The notes: generated by a model from the sequence alone, not told the origin. DNA of 44,802 nt from an uncultured Oceanisphaera sp. (GCF_947495715.1 NZ_CANLZU010000025.1:1-44802); one strand, 5' to 3'; numbered from the stretch's first letter, positions 7,920 to 17,495 are shown. Numbers and translations are program-made.

Positions 7920-9842
7920 ATGGGAATATTCGAGCATTACCAATCGCGCTACGAGAAGGCAAAAGAAGAGGAATACGGCCTGCTGGAATTCCTGGACATG
8001 TGTCGGGAAGACAAGGCCTGTTACGCTTCGGCCTCCGAGCGCCTGCTAATGGCCATCGGCGAGCCGGAAATGATCGACACCGCTCAGGTGCCAAGATTCA
8101 GCCGGCTCTTCTCTAACCGGGTGATTGCCCGCTACCCGGCTTTCGCCGAATTTTACGGCATGGAAGAAAGCATTGAGCAGATTGTTTCCTACCTGAAGCA
8201 CGCCGCTCAGGGGCTGGAAGAAAAGAAACAGATACTGTATCTGCTGGGGCCGGTGGGCGGCGGTAAGTCATCGCTGGCCGAGTGCCTCAAGGGACTGATG
8301 CAGAAGGTGCCTATCTATCGACTCAAGGGCTCTCCGGTCAACGACCATCCTTTCTGTCTGTTCGATGCCGCAGAAGACGGCCCCATGCTGGAGCAGGAAT
8401 ACGGCATTCCACGCCGTTATCTGCGGCCCATTATGTCGCCCTGGGCGGTGAAACGGCTGCATGAATACGGCGGTGACATCTCCCGCTTCAAGGTAGAAAA
8501 GGTCTATCCTTCGGTGCTCGACCAGATTGCGGTCGCCAAAACCGAGCCGGGTGATGACAACAACCAGGACATTTCATCTCTGGTCGGCAAGGTCGACATC
8601 CGCAAACTGGAGCATTATGCCCAGGATGATGCCGACGCCTACTCCTACTCCGGCGCCCTCTGTAAGGCCAACCAGGGCATGATGGAATTCGTGGAGATGT
8701 TCAAGGCGCCCATCAAGGTGCTGCACCCACTGCTGACCGCCACCCAGGAAGGTAACTATAACGGTACCGAGGGACTCTCTGCCCTGCCCTTCGAAGGCAT
8801 TATTCTGGCTCACTCCAACGAGTCCGAATGGCAGCACTTCAAACACAACAGAAATAACGAGGCCTTTCTCGATCGGGTGTATATCGTCAAGGTGCCTTAC
8901 TGCCTGCGGGTCACCGAAGAAGTGGATATCTATCAGAAGCTGCTTGCCAACAGTGAGCTGTCTCACGCCAAGTGTGCTCCCGGCACCCTGGAGACCCTGG
9001 GTCAGTTCACCGTGCTGTCACGTCTGAAAGAGCCCGAAAACTCCAGCCTGTATTCCAAGATGCGCGTCTATGATGGCGAAAGCCTGAAAGACACGGATCC
9101 CAAGGCCAAGTCGTATCAGGAGTATCGGGACTACGCCGGGGTAGACGAAGGCATGAACGGTCTCTCGACCCGCTTCGCCTTCAAGATACTGTCGCGGGTG
9201 TTCAACTTCGACCACGCCGAAGTCGCCGCCAACCCGGTACACCTGTTCTATGTACTGGAGCAGCAGATAGAGCGGGAACAGTTTCCCCAGGAAGTGCACG
9301 ACCGTTACCTGGAGTTCATCAAGGGTTATCTGATCCCCAAGTACGTGGAGTTTATCGGCAAGGAGATTCAAACCGCCTATCTGGAGTCCTACTCCGAATA
9401 CGGTCAGAACATCTTCGACCGTTACGTCATTTACGCCGACTTCTGGATTCAGGATCAGGAGTACCGGGATCCGGAAACCGGCCAGCTGTTTGACCGTTCG
9501 GCGCTTAATGCGGAACTGGAAAAGATAGAGAAGCCCGCCGGCATCAGCAACCCCAAGGATTTTCGCAACGAAATCGTCAACTTCGTGCTGCGGGCCCGGG
9601 CCAACAATGCCGGTAAAAATCCCAACTGGACCAGTTACGAGAAGCTCAGAACCGTTATCGAGAAGAAAATGTTCTCCAACACCGAAGAGTTGCTGCCGGT
9701 CATTTCCTTCAATTCCAAGACCAGTGCCGACGAGCAGAAAAAGCACGACGACTTTGTCGCCCGGATGATGGAAAAAGGCTATACCCGCAAACAGGTGCGA
9801 CTGCTGTCTGAATGGTACCTGCGGGTACGCAAGTCAACTTAA
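7920..9842 (+). CDS. yeaG: PrkA-family serine protein kinase YeaG
   Basis: Encodes 640 aa, the full length of YeaG/PrkA. The N-terminal AAA+ domain holds a Walker A loop in '[18 protein letters not shown]' (about residue 105), and '[12 protein letters not shown]' and '[25 protein letters not shown]' are family hallmarks. The C-terminal PrkA domain follows from about residue 400. Start is the ATG at 7920 after a GGGGGAT site. In Enterobacteria YeaG is a cytosolic serine/threonine kinase induced by sigma-S and nitrogen starvation. It is 22 bases upstream of yeaH and is the first gene of the three-gene yeaG-yeaH-ycgB operon, here contiguous, whereas ycgB lies elsewhere in E. coli. Confidence 0.96.
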   Translation: MGIFEHYQSRYEKAKEEEYGLLEFLDMCREDKACYASASERLLMAIGEPEMIDTAQVPRFSRLFSNRVIARYPAFAEFYGMEESIEQIVSYLKHAAQGLEEKKQILYLLGPVGGGKSSLAECLKGLMQKVPIYRLKGSPVNDHPFCLFDAAEDGPMLEQEYGIPRRYLRPIMSPWAVKRLHEYGGDISRFKVEKVYPSVLDQIAVAKTEPGDDNNQDISSLVGKVDIRKLEHYAQDDADAYSYSGALCKANQGMMEFVEMFKAPIKVLHPLLTATQEGNYNGTEGLSALPFEGIILAHSNESEWQHFKHNRNNEAFLDRVYIVKVPYCLRVTEEVDIYQKLLANSELSHAKCAPGTLETLGQFTVLSRLKEPENSSLYSKMRVYDGESLKDTDPKAKSYQEYRDYAGVDEGMNGLSTRFAFKILSRVFNFDHAEVAANPVHLFYVLEQQIEREQFPQEVHDRYLEFIKGYLIPKYVEFIGKEIQTAYLESYSEYGQNIFDRYVIYADFWIQDQEYRDPETGQLFDRSALNAELEKIEKPAGISNPKDFRNEIVNFVLRARANNAGKNPNWTSYEKLRTVIEKKMFSNTEELLPVISFNSKTSADEQKKHDDFVARMMEKGYTRKQVRLLSEWYLRVRKST

Positions 9843-9864
9843 CAAGATAAGCGTTGGGGGAACT

Positions 9865-11133
9865 ATGGCGCATTTTATCGATAGACGACTAAATGGCCGC
9901 AACAAAAGCGCTGTTAACCGGCAGCGCTTTATCCGCCGCTACCAACAACAACTGAAAAAAGCGGTGTCGGACGCGGTACTCAAACGCAGCATTCAGGATA
10001 TCGATCAGGGGGAAAGTGTTTCCATTCCTACCCGGGATATATCCGAGCCGGTGTTTCATCAGGGTAAGGGCGGTCACCGGGATCAGGTGCACCCGGGCAA
10101 TGATCAGTTTGTCACCGGCGACCGGGTCGATCGCCCCGCCGGTGGTGGTAGCGGCGGCAGCGGCCAGGGCGATGCCAGTAATCAGGGCGAAGGCGAAGAC
10201 GATTTCGTCTTCCAGATCTCCAAGGAAGAATATCTGGATTTGCTGTTCGATGGTCTCGAGCTGCCGAACCTGGAGAAAAACAAGCTCAACAAGATAAGCG
10301 AAATGAAAACCTTCCGCGCCGGCTACACCGCAGACGGGGTGCCGGCCAATATCAACATAGTACGATCTCTGCGCCAGTCTCTGGCTCGGCGCATGGCGCT
10401 GCAGGTAGGCAAGAAGAAAACCGTCGCCGAACTGGAGCAGGAGCTGCTTGAACTCGGCAAGCATCCCGCCGAAAACTATGCTCGCATACAGGATATAGAG
10501 GCACAGATCGTCGAGCTTAAACGGCGCATCGCGGCGGTGCCCTTTATCGACACCTTCGATCTTCGCTTCAACAACTTTGTACAGCGCCCCATTCCTTCGA
10601 CTCAGGCGGTCATGTTTTGCCTGATGGATGTCTCGGGCTCTATGGATCAGGCCACCAAGGACATGGCCAAACGCTTTTATCTGTTGCTCTATCTGTTCCT
10701 GACCCGTACCTATAAAAATGTGGAGGTGGTATTTATTCGCCACCATACCCAGGCCAAGGAAGTGGACGAACAGGAGTTTTTCTACTCTCAGGAAACCGGG
10801 GGCACCATTGTCTCCAGCGCCCTGCAGCTGATGAAAGAAGTCATGGCGGCCCGCTATCCTCCGGATCAATGGAACATCTATGCGGCACAGGCATCCGATG
10901 GTGATAACTGGGCCGATGACTCTCCGCTATGCAAACAGTTGCTGCAAGAGGACATCATGTCTTTTGTGCGTTACTACGCCTACATAGAAATCACCAACCG
11001 GGCACACCAGACACTCTGGCACGAATACGAGTCCATCGCCCGTCAGTTCCCCAACTTTGCCATGGAGCACATACGTGCGGTAGAAGACATTTATCCCGTA
11101 TTCAGGGAACTGTTCAAGAAACAAGCGGCATGA
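9865..11133 (+). CDS. yeaH: YeaH family protein (DUF444, VWA-like)
   Basis: Encodes 422 aa. The N-terminus '[23 protein letters not shown]' and a Gly/Ser-rich linker around residues 90-105 are typical of the UPF0229/YeaH family. The C-terminal von Willebrand A-like part carries a MIDAS-type 'MDVSGSM' near residue 255, followed by '[21 protein letters not shown]' and 'GGTIVSSAL'. It is always found between the PrkA kinase and SpoVR-like protein and is thought to act with them in stationary-phase or starvation stress. Start is the ATG at 9865 with a GGGGGAA site. No signal peptide is present. Confidence 0.95.
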   Translation: MAHFIDRRLNGRNKSAVNRQRFIRRYQQQLKKAVSDAVLKRSIQDIDQGESVSIPTRDISEPVFHQGKGGHRDQVHPGNDQFVTGDRVDRPAGGGSGGSGQGDASNQGEGEDDFVFQISKEEYLDLLFDGLELPNLEKNKLNKISEMKTFRAGYTADGVPANINIVRSLRQSLARRMALQVGKKKTVAELEQELLELGKHPAENYARIQDIEAQIVELKRRIAAVPFIDTFDLRFNNFVQRPIPSTQAVMFCLMDVSGSMDQATKDMAKRFYLLLYLFLTRTYKNVEVVFIRHHTQAKEVDEQEFFYSQETGGTIVSSALQLMKEVMAARYPPDQWNIYAAQASDGDNWADDSPLCKQLLQEDIMSFVRYYAYIEITNRAHQTLWHEYESIARQFPNFAMEHIRAVEDIYPVFRELFKKQAA

Positions 11134-11140
11134 GGTAACT

Positions 11141-12676
11141 ATGTCTAAAACAACCACCTCTGATGCAATAACAGCTATTCACCCGCTCAGTGACGGCCCC
11201 GACTGGAGTTTTGAGCTACTCGAGGACTATCACAAGGAAATAGCCCGTATTGCCGAGAGTTATGGCCTGAGCACCTATCCCAACCAGATAGAGATCATCA
11301 CCGGTGAGCAGATGATGGACGCCTACTCCAGCATCGGCATGCCCATTGGTTATCATCACTGGTCCTACGGTAAAAAATTCATTCAGACCGAACAGCATTA
11401 CAAGCGTGGTCAGATGGGCCTGGCCTATGAAATAGTCATCAACTCCAACCCTTGTATCGCCTATCTGATGGAAGAGAACACCATGCCGATGCAGGCCCTG
11501 GTCATCGCCCATGCCTGCTATGGTCATAACTCTTTCTTCAAGAACAACTACCTGTTCACGACCTGGACCGACGCCGAGTCCATTATCGACTATCTGCTGT
11601 TCTCGAAACATTACATTACCGAATGCGAAGAGAAATATGGTGTTGCCGAGGTCGAGTCCATCCTCGACAGCTGTCATGCACTGATGAACTACGGGGTGGA
11701 CAGATACAAACGGCCACAGAAACTGTCTCTGGCCGAAGAACGCCGGCGGCAGAAGGCGCGCGAAGCCTATCTGCAAACCCAGGTCAACGAGCTGTGGAAA
11801 ACCCTGCCCCGCATGGACGATGCCAAGCAGGAAAAGAAACGCCGTTATCCCGAAGAGCCGGAAGAAAACATTCTGTACTTTATCGAGAAACACGCCCCCC
11901 TGCTCGAGCCCTGGCAGCGGGAAATCGTGCGCATCGTGCGCAAGATAAGCCAGTATTTCTATCCCCAGAAGCAGACTCAGGTGATGAACGAAGGCTGGGC
12001 GACCTTCTGGCACTACACCATCACTCAACATATGTACGACGAGGGGCTGGTGACCGACCGCTTCATCATGGAAGTACTGCACAACCATACCAACGTCATC
12101 TACCAGCCGTCTTATAACAGCAAGTATTATTCCGGCATCAACCCCTATGCCCTGGGCTTTGCCATGTTTCAGGACTTGCGCCGTATCTGCGAGCACCCCA
12201 CCGACGAAGACCGGGCCTGGTTTCCGGATATCGCCGGATCCGAGTGGGTAAAGACCCTGCACTTTGCCATGGAGAACTTCAAGGACGAGAGCTTTATCAG
12301 CCAGTTTTTGTCACCCAAGGTGATGCGCGATCTCCATCTGTTCGCGGTGGCCGATGACGATACCCGTAATTATCTGGAAATTTCGGCCATACATGATGAA
12401 CAGGGCTATCGCCAGCTGCGTCAGACCCTGTCAAATCAGTATAATCTGTCCAACCTCGAGCCCAACATTCAGGTCTATAACGTGGAAGTAAAGGGCGATC
12501 GCTCTCTCACTCTGCGACACGTACCGCATAACCGTATTCCACTGGCAGATTCGCATCACCAGGTGCTGAAACACGTGCATCGCCTGTGGGGCTTTAATGT
12601 GATACTCGAGCAGGAAGAAGCGGACGGCAACGCCAGCATCATAGGCCGCTGCCCGGAACGACCACTTGCCGAATAA
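11141..12676 (+). CDS. ycgB: SpoVR family protein YcgB
   Basis: Encodes 511 aa, standard for SpoVR/YcgB. The N-terminal segment 'GPDWSFELLEDYHKEIARIAESYGLSTYPNQIEIITGEQMMDAY' and the following 'HHWSYGKKF' are strongly conserved in the family, as are 'AHACYGHNSFFKNNY' and 'MNEGWATFWHYTI' (a His/Glu-rich core suggestive of metal binding). SpoVR was first described in Bacillus spore cortex formation; in Gram-negative bacteria it belongs to the PrkA-YeaH-YcgB stress module. It begins eight bases after yeaH and is followed at once by a strong terminator, so it is the last gene of the operon. Its biochemical activity is not established. Confidence 0.95.
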   Translation: MSKTTTSDAITAIHPLSDGPDWSFELLEDYHKEIARIAESYGLSTYPNQIEIITGEQMMDAYSSIGMPIGYHHWSYGKKFIQTEQHYKRGQMGLAYEIVINSNPCIAYLMEENTMPMQALVIAHACYGHNSFFKNNYLFTTWTDAESIIDYLLFSKHYITECEEKYGVAEVESILDSCHALMNYGVDRYKRPQKLSLAEERRRQKAREAYLQTQVNELWKTLPRMDDAKQEKKRRYPEEPEENILYFIEKHAPLLEPWQREIVRIVRKISQYFYPQKQTQVMNEGWATFWHYTITQHMYDEGLVTDRFIMEVLHNHTNVIYQPSYNSKYYSGINPYALGFAMFQDLRRICEHPTDEDRAWFPDIAGSEWVKTLHFAMENFKDESFISQFLSPKVMRDLHLFAVADDDTRNYLEISAIHDEQGYRQLRQTLSNQYNLSNLEPNIQVYNVEVKGDRSLTLRHVPHNRIPLADSHHQVLKHVHRLWGFNVILEQEEADGNASIIGRCPERPLAE

Positions 12677-12706
12677 AAAAACGCCTCCGAAAGGAGGCGT
12701 TTTTTA
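12675..12706 (+). terminator. Terminator after ycgB
   Basis: The stem AACGCCTCC/GGAGGCGTT with a GAAA loop is followed by TTTTT on the plus strand and by a similar T run on the minus strand. It overlaps the ycgB stop and could serve both ycgB and the convergent fadR. Confidence 0.92.
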
Positions 12707-12708
12707 GC

Positions 12709-12749
12709 AGTGCTGTCTCTATCAATGCTGTGCCTATCAGTGTTGTGCC
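12709..12749. repeat. Imperfect 15-bp tandem repeat at the 3' end of fadR
   Basis: Nearly three copies of a 15-base unit of form ARTGYTGTSYCTATC run from 12709. The last copy includes the end of the fadR coding region and its stop codon (12737-12739); the others lie in its 3' untranslated region. This looks like slippage amplification of the fadR terminal codons. Confidence 0.75.
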
Positions 12750-13450
12750 AGGGTATCCGGTAAATGCTCACGCATATCCAGCCACAACCGGCCCGAATTC
12801 TTACCGTAATCCCGTACCAGCTCGGCCACCTCATCAAGGTTGCCGCTGGCTGCCAGTCCGGAAAGCGCGCGATAATACTCCGCCGCCAGCCGGCGTGCCG
12901 CCGGTTGTGAAAAATAGTGGCGCCCCACCCGACAGTACAATCCCTTGAAACCATTAAGAATCAGGGCATAGATAGGATTGCCGGAAGCAAAGGCCAGCTG
13001 ATGATGCAGTTCATAATCATAGGCGGCAAAGGCCTCTGCCTCATCGGCCAGCTGTTCCAGCTCGGCGATGACGGCCATCACCCGTTCGGGATCATTTTTT
13101 ACCGCACCACGAATGAAAATGCTGCTGATATGTGTGCGGGCAGACAACAGATGGTCAATCAATTCAGGCATCTTGTCTTCATCGAGGCGAGCCAGGGTTT
13201 CCAGTATGTTGAGACTCGACGTTTCCCAGAAGTTATTTACCCGGGTCGGCTTGCCGTGCTGTATGGTCAGCCAACCGTCGCGCGCCAGCCGTTGCAGCAC
13301 CTCACGCAGGGTGGTGCGAGTCACTCCTATCAACTCCGATAATTCCCGCTCGGCGGGCAGGATGGAGCCTGGGGGAAAGTGACTGTTCCAGATGGATTCT
13401 ATGATATATTGTTCTGCAAAATTAGCTGGGCTTTGTGCCTTGATGACCAT
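12737..13450 (-). CDS. fadR: Fatty acid metabolism regulator FadR
   Basis: Encodes 237 aa, close to the 239 aa of E. coli FadR. The GntR-type winged helix reads '[61 protein letters not shown]', which is FadR-specific in detail. The C-terminal FCD-like acyl-CoA-binding domain includes '[28 protein letters not shown]'. FadR senses long-chain acyl-CoA, represses beta-oxidation genes such as fadD and activates fabA/fabB. It is convergent with ycgB and divergent from dsbB, with a FadR-like palindrome in the shared upstream region that suggests self-control. In enterobacteria nhaB sits between fadR and dsbB; it is absent here. Confidence 0.96.
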   Translation of the reverse strand: MVIKAQSPANFAEQYIIESIWNSHFPPGSILPAERELSELIGVTRTTLREVLQRLARDGWLTIQHGKPTRVNNFWETSSLNILETLARLDEDKMPELIDHLLSARTHISSIFIRGAVKNDPERVMAVIAELEQLADEAEAFAAYDYELHHQLAFASGNPIYALILNGFKGLYCRVGRHYFSQPAARRLAAEYYRALSGLAASGNLDEVAELVRDYGKNSGRLWLDMREHLPDTLAQH

Positions 13451-13501
13451 GAAACCACTCTGTTAAATTTGTTATGGCAGGCAGGATTAATGGTCGATAA
13501 T

Positions 13502-13518
13502 AACAGAGCTGACCAGTT
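13502..13518. promoter_or_regulatory. Putative FadR operator upstream of fadR
   Basis: Read on the minus strand, 13518-13502 is AACTGGTCAGCTCTGTT. Against the FadR palindrome AACTGGTCNGACCAGTT, the left half matches completely and four of the seven specified bases after the central G agree or nearly so, 13 of 16 specified positions overall. It lies about 52-68 bases upstream of the fadR start in the fadR-dsbB interval. Autoregulation is the simplest reading. Confidence 0.5.
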
Positions 13519-13572
13519 TGTCACAAGCCCAACCCAGCCAACCGTCCCCACCCCGAACGCCATGAGGAATCG

Positions 13573-14085
13573 ATGCTGTACGCTTTTTCACGTACCCGAC
13601 TTGCCTGGGGTCTGTTGACCTTTACCGCCACCGCGTTATTGCTGACGGCGCTGTTTTTCCAGTATGTACAGGAACTGTATCCCTGTGTGATGTGTGTCTA
13701 TCAAAGGGCCGCGCTGGCCGGGGTGATACTGGCTGGCATACTCGGCTGGCTGGCGCCACGCAATGGATGGGTAAGCGGGGTTGCCCTGGTGGCCTGGCTG
13801 GCGGCGGCAGCCAAGGGATTCTGGCTGGCAAAAGTCCATGTCGGTTATCAACTCAACCCTTCTCCCTTCAACCAGTGCTCCAGTTTCGCCGAGTTTCCGG
13901 GCTGGCTGGCGCTGGATCGCTGGTGGCCGGCCCTGTTTCATCCCACGGGAGACTGTGCCGATGCTTCCTGGGCCTGGCTGGGCTTGAGCATGCCCCAGTG
14001 GCTGATGGGTATTTTCGCCCTGCTGGCCGCACTGGCGGCTTTGTTTATTGTCGTGCGGGTAAAAAACGTGAGGGGTGAGGGGTGA
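13573..14085 (+). CDS. dsbB: Disulfide bond formation protein B
   Basis: Encodes 170 aa with four predicted membrane helices. The first periplasmic loop carries the redox pair in 'YPCVMCVYQRAAL' (CxxC), which also holds the quinone-site arginine. The second pair is in 'NPFNQCSSF'-like and 'GDCADASW' segments, as in DsbB. The protein reoxidises DsbA and passes electrons to ubiquinone in the inner membrane. Start is the ATG at 13573 after a GAGGAA site. Its last residues (VRGEG) are encoded by a GGGGTGAG repeat tract that extends past the stop codon, so the tail has been shaped by a repeat. Divergent from fadR. Confidence 0.95.
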   Translation: MLYAFSRTRLAWGLLTFTATALLLTALFFQYVQELYPCVMCVYQRAALAGVILAGILGWLAPRNGWVSGVALVAWLAAAAKGFWLAKVHVGYQLNPSPFNQCSSFAEFPGWLALDRWWPALFHPTGDCADASWAWLGLSMPQWLMGIFALLAALAALFIVVRVKNVRGEG

Positions 14086-14122
14086 GGTTTTACCCCTCTC
14101 ACCTCACCTCTTACCCCTCACG
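14067..14122. repeat. GGGGTGAG / CCCCTCAC inverted repeat between dsbB and ycgN
   Basis: Plus-strand repeats of GTGAGGGGTGAGG are mirrored after a short TTTT spacer by ACCCCTCTCACCTCACC and TTACCCCTCACG, forming a long imperfect hairpin. It covers the end of dsbB and stops three bases before the ycgN stop codon, so it lies exactly between convergent genes and could end both transcripts. Related CTCAC-rich tracts occur at 23399-23420 and 23777-23804. Confidence 0.75.
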
Positions 14123-14124
14123 AA

Positions 14125-14559
14125 TTAACAAGCCCAGGTAATGATGTGGTCTTCCCAGTTTCCGGCCTTGGACTCCGGCACTACCTTGCCGCGTACCGAC
14201 TGGCCGGCTTTGTGCATGGCGCTCTTGGAGCCGGTGCGCAATGGGTGCCAGGACGGCAACGACTGGCCTTCTGCCAGCAAACGGTAGGCACAGGTGGACG
14301 GTAGCCAGAAATAATCGTCCAGTTTGTCCCGGGTAATCTTCAGACAATCCGGCACCTTGGCGAAGCGATTGGCATAATCGCTACAGGCACAGCTGTGCGT
14401 GTTCAACAGCTCGCAAGCCACATTGGTGTGCACCAGCTCGTCGGTGTCTTCATCAATCAGCTTGTTGAGGCAACATTTGCCACAGCCGTCACACAAGGCT
14501 TCCCATTCCCCGTCGGACATCTCCTCCAGAGACTTGGTATACCAGAAATCGGCCTGCAT
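14125..14559 (-). CDS. ycgN: YcgN family Fe-S-type cysteine cluster protein
   Basis: Encodes 144 aa of the UPF0260/YcgN family. Conserved cysteines appear in '[13 protein letters not shown]', '[15 protein letters not shown]', 'VPDCLKI' and 'STCAYRLL', typical of the zinc- or iron-chelating CxxCxxCC family (COG2983). The function is not established. The start at 14559 lies four bases after the ycgM stop, so the two are co-transcribed, as in E. coli next to min genes. Confidence 0.93.
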   Translation of the reverse strand: MQADFWYTKSLEEMSDGEWEALCDGCGKCCLNKLIDEDTDELVHTNVACELLNTHSCACSDYANRFAKVPDCLKITRDKLDDYFWLPSTCAYRLLAEGQSLPSWHPLRTGSKSAMHKAGQSVRGKVVPESKAGNWEDHIITWAC

Positions 14560-14563
14560 AAAT

Positions 14564-15226
14564 TTATCCTGCTACTTTGGCACTGAATCGGTACTGACCG
14601 TCCAGTTGCATATCGAGTTCATCCAGCGGTTTGAGTTCGGCTACGCCCTTGGGAGTACCGGTCAGTACCACATCGCCGGGATTAAGGGTAAAGCAACGGC
14701 TCATCTGGGCCAGCAGCTCACCAATAGACCACATCATCATGGCGGTATTACCATTTTGCCGCGGCTCACCATTGACCTGTAAAGAGAAATCAAGCCGCTG
14801 CAAGTCGTTGAGTACCTCGGGCAGGGCAAAGGGAGTAACAGGGCAACTACCATCGAAGGCCTTGGCTCGCTCCCAGGGATGTCCCTGAGCCTTAAGCTTG
14901 TCCTGCACATCGCGCAGGGTCAAATCCAGTGCCAGGCCCACACCGGCAACCGCTTCCAGCGCGTGCCCGGGTTCGACATGGCACAAACGACGACCAATCA
15001 ACAACGCCACTTCCAACTCATGATGCACGGCGCCCAGCCCCTTGGGCAGCAACAGAGGCGCGTCCAGCCCGGTCAGGCTGGTAGACGGCTTGATGAATAA
15101 CAGTGGTTCTTCGGGTACGGGATTGTTGAGCTCCGCCGCATGATCCTGATAACTGCGGCCCACACATACCACTTTACCTACCGCATAGGGCAACGGTTGC
15201 CCCTGTAAGTCCATATGTTGATACAT
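14564..15226 (-). CDS. ycgM: Fumarylacetoacetate hydrolase family protein YcgM
   Basis: Encodes 220 aa. The fold markers are '[35 protein letters not shown]' near the N-terminus and '[13 protein letters not shown]', where the E-x-E metal ligands lie, with '[15 protein letters not shown]' near the C-terminus. The FAH family cleaves carbon-carbon bonds of acylpyruvates or decarboxylates oxaloacetate; the exact substrate of YcgM is not settled. A good AAGGAGCC site precedes the ATG at 15226. Upstream member of the ycgM-ycgN pair. Confidence 0.93.
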   Translation of the reverse strand: MYQHMDLQGQPLPYAVGKVVCVGRSYQDHAAELNNPVPEEPLLFIKPSTSLTGLDAPLLLPKGLGAVHHELEVALLIGRRLCHVEPGHALEAVAGVGLALDLTLRDVQDKLKAQGHPWERAKAFDGSCPVTPFALPEVLNDLQRLDFSLQVNGEPRQNGNTAMMMWSIGELLAQMSRCFTLNPGDVVLTGTPKGVAELKPLDELDMQLDGQYRFSAKVAG

Positions 15227-15265
15227 AAGAGGCTCCTTGCTGATACGCAGCGTGTTGAAGAGGAT

Positions 15266-15547
15266 TCAGGCGGAAGGATCTGCCTGAGATGCCCGGTGTT
15301 GTTTAAGCAAATTTTCCGGCGGTGGTGGTAATTGAAGGTAATACCCCTGGGTCTGTAACGCCAGCCTGACCTTGGCCAAATCAGCCTGCGCCAGGTGAGT
15401 CTTTGTTGCCAGATTGATGATCATGGCGAGCCTGGGCGACCCGAAGGTATCCAGTAAAGGGGACGGTACGCGAGAGAAGTCGTCGCGCCGCTCGACAAAA
15501 AGATAAGTCTCTGCCTTTTTGGGGCTTTTATACACTACACACAACAT
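15266..15547 (-). CDS. ycgL: YcgL domain protein
   Basis: Encodes 93 aa of the UPF0745/YcgL family. The fold is recognised from 'VVYKSPKKAETYLFVERRDDFSRVPSPLLDTFG' and 'LAKVRLALQTQGYYLQLPPPPENLL'. It has a small alpha/beta fold of unknown function. It is divergent from minC, with 105 bases between, the arrangement seen in many gammaproteobacteria. Confidence 0.92.
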   Translation of the reverse strand: MLCVVYKSPKKAETYLFVERRDDFSRVPSPLLDTFGSPRLAMIINLATKTHLAQADLAKVRLALQTQGYYLQLPPPPENLLKQHRASQADPSA

Positions 15548-15552
15548 GGAAA

Positions 15553-15562
15553 TTGCTATAAT
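15553..15562 (+). promoter_or_regulatory. Extended -10 promoter of minCDE
   Basis: TTGCTATAAT contains a perfect TATAAT at 15557-15562 with TG one base upstream, an extended -10 element. No clear -35 box is seen, which such promoters tolerate. The predicted transcript start is near 15570, about 85 bases before the minC start codon. Confidence 0.45.
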
Positions 15563-15652
15563 CCGTCGGGTTTATTGCCAGTTAAGATGGCAAACTATAA
15601 CATCAGCACGACCAATAACAAAAAGGATTGAATCCTCGGGGGAAAGCCGCTT

Positions 15653-16336
15653 ATGGCGGAGCATGGCATCGAATTGAAAGGCAGTAACTTTACCCTGTCG
15701 GTTGTGCATATGGCCGATGGCGATATTCAGCAGGTAAAGCGACAGCTGGAAGAAAAAATTGCACTGGCACCGGCGTTCTTTCGCGCAGCACCGCTGGTTA
15801 TCAATATAGAAAAGTTGTCACAGACACCCGATTTTACGGCACTGGCTGATGCGCTCAAGGCACTGGATCTGGTACCGGTGGGCATTACCGGCGCCAAAGA
15901 TGATGCGACCCGCAACGCCGCCCGGGCCGCGGGCCTGGCGGTGGTCAGCACCGGTAAAATTCCGACGCAGCAAGACGCTCCCGCAGCCCCGGCCGCCACG
16001 ATTAACCAGCCCGGAACCAAGGTTCACCGCGGCCCGGTACGCTCCGGCCAGCAGGTTTATGCTGCCAATGGTTCACTGGTGATTCTGGGCTCGGTCAGTA
16101 ACGGCGCCGAAGTCATCGCCGATGAGAGCATTCATATTTACGGTCAGCTGCGGGGCCGGGCTGTGGCCGGTGCCAAGGGCAGCGAGTCGGCACGCATTTA
16201 TTGCCAGCAGTTAATGGCCGAGCTGATCTCTGTTGCCGGTCATTATCAACTCAGTGATGGATTACAGGGTGATAACTGGGAAAAACCAGTCACTATTTCT
16301 CTGGCGGGCGAACAGTTAAAGTTCGATCGCCTCTAA
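15653..16336 (+). CDS. minC: Septum site-determining protein MinC
   Basis: Encodes 227 aa. The N-terminal domain begins 'IELKGSNFTLSVVHMADGDIQQVKRQLEEKI'. The C-terminal beta-helix domain has 'VHRGPVRSGQQVYAANGSLVILGSVSNGAEVIADESIHIYGQLRGRAVAGA', the MinD-binding and FtsZ-antagonising region. MinC inhibits FtsZ ring assembly away from midcell when recruited to the membrane by MinD. First gene of minCDE, followed 23 bases later by minD. Confidence 0.97.
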   Translation: MAEHGIELKGSNFTLSVVHMADGDIQQVKRQLEEKIALAPAFFRAAPLVINIEKLSQTPDFTALADALKALDLVPVGITGAKDDATRNAARAAGLAVVSTGKIPTQQDAPAAPAATINQPGTKVHRGPVRSGQQVYAANGSLVILGSVSNGAEVIADESIHIYGQLRGRAVAGAKGSESARIYCQQLMAELISVAGHYQLSDGLQGDNWEKPVTISLAGEQLKFDRL

Positions 16337-16359
16337 TTTTACGAGCTTAGGAACACACT

Positions 16360-17172
16360 ATGGCACGAATTATCGTCGTCACATCCGGGAAAGGAGGCGT
16401 GGGTAAAACCACCTCCAGTGCAGCCATCAGTACCGGCCTGGCCAGTCTCGGTCATAAAACCGTGGTGGTTGATTTTGATATCGGCTTACGCAACCTGGAT
16501 TTGATCATGGGCTGCGAACGTCGCGTGGTATACGACTTTGTTAACGTGATTAACGGTGACGCCAATCTCAATCAGGCACTGATCCGGGATAAGCGGGTAG
16601 AACAGCTCTATATTCTGCCCGCCTCCCAGACCCGGGACAAAGATGCCCTCACCCGGGAAGGAGTAGAAAAGATCCTCAACGACCTGGCCGACATGGGTTT
16701 CGAGTACATTATCTGCGACTCGCCTGCCGGCATCGAAACCGGGGCGCTGATGGCACTGTATTTTGCCGATGAAGCCGTCGTCACCACCAACCCGGAAGTA
16801 TCCTCGGTACGGGATTCCGATCGTATTCTGGGTATTCTGTCGTCCAAATCACGCCGGGCCGAGCAAGGGTTGGAGCCGATTAAAGAACACCTGCTGCTGA
16901 CCCGCTATTCTCCCGAGCGTGTCAGTCGTGGCGACATGCTGAGCGTGCATGACGTACAGGAAATTCTGGCCATCCCCCTGCTGGGTGTCATCCCCGAGTC
17001 CCAGGCCGTGCTCAAGGCATCCAACGCCGGTGAGCCGGTGATTCTGGATGGCGAATCCGATGCCGCTCTGGCTTATGCCGACACCGTCGCCCGCCTGCTG
17101 GGTGAAGAACGCTCCTTCCGTTTCCTCGATGAAGAGAAGAAGGGATTTTTTAGCCGACTTTTTGGGAGTTAA
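16360..17172 (+). CDS. minD: Septum site-determining protein MinD
   Basis: Encodes 270 aa, a deviant-Walker ATPase. The P-loop 'TSGKGGVGKTTSSAAIS' (residues 8-24) has the signature lysine of ParA/MinD proteins. 'DFDIGLRNLDLIMG' and 'DSPAGIE' are the other nucleotide-site motifs. The C-terminus ends in 'KKGFFSRLFGS', the amphipathic membrane-targeting helix. MinD recruits MinC to the membrane and oscillates with MinE. Three bases separate it from minE. Confidence 0.98.
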   Translation: MARIIVVTSGKGGVGKTTSSAAISTGLASLGHKTVVVDFDIGLRNLDLIMGCERRVVYDFVNVINGDANLNQALIRDKRVEQLYILPASQTRDKDALTREGVEKILNDLADMGFEYIICDSPAGIETGALMALYFADEAVVTTNPEVSSVRDSDRILGILSSKSRRAEQGLEPIKEHLLLTRYSPERVSRGDMLSVHDVQEILAIPLLGVIPESQAVLKASNAGEPVILDGESDAALAYADTVARLLGEERSFRFLDEEKKGFFSRLFGS

Positions 17173-17175
17173 CCC

Positions 17176-17460
17176 ATGTCTCTACTGGACTATTTTCGTT
17201 CAAAAAAGACCCAAACCAGCGCCAAGCTCGCAAAAGAGCGCCTGCAGATCATTGTTGCCCACGAACGTAGCCAGCGGGACACCCCGGATTATCTACCGCA
17301 AATGCAACAGGATATTCTGGAGGTGATTCGTAAATATGTGGACATCGACATCGATCAGATTTCGGTACAGCTCGACCAGAAAGGCGATCACTTGTCGGTA
17401 CTGGAGCTCAACATCATGTTCCCCGATATGGACGAAAAAGCAGAAAAACCGGTCGCATAG
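17176..17460 (+). CDS. minE: Cell division topological specificity factor MinE
   Basis: Encodes 94 aa. The N-terminal membrane/MinD-interacting segment is '[29 protein letters not shown]', followed by the topological specificity domain with '[23 protein letters not shown]'. MinE stimulates MinD ATPase and confines MinC to the poles. Last gene of minCDE, followed by a terminator. Confidence 0.97.
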   Translation: MSLLDYFRSKKTQTSAKLAKERLQIIVAHERSQRDTPDYLPQMQQDILEVIRKYVDIDIDQISVQLDQKGDHLSVLELNIMFPDMDEKAEKPVA

Positions 17461-17467
17461 TAAAAGT

Positions 17468-17495
17468 CAGGGGCGAGCCTGTTCGCCCCCTTTTA
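17468..17495. terminator. Terminator between convergent minE and rnd
   Basis: Stem GGGGCGA/TCGCCCC followed by CTTTTA on the plus strand. It lies 8 bases after the minE stop and before the rnd stop on the other strand; the minus-strand tail is weaker. Confidence 0.8.

Noticed and set aside
7856-8116. Plus-strand frame of 86 codons starting 64 bases before prkA
   Set aside because: It overlaps prkA in another frame, has no family resemblance, and the prkA start has the better ribosome site.
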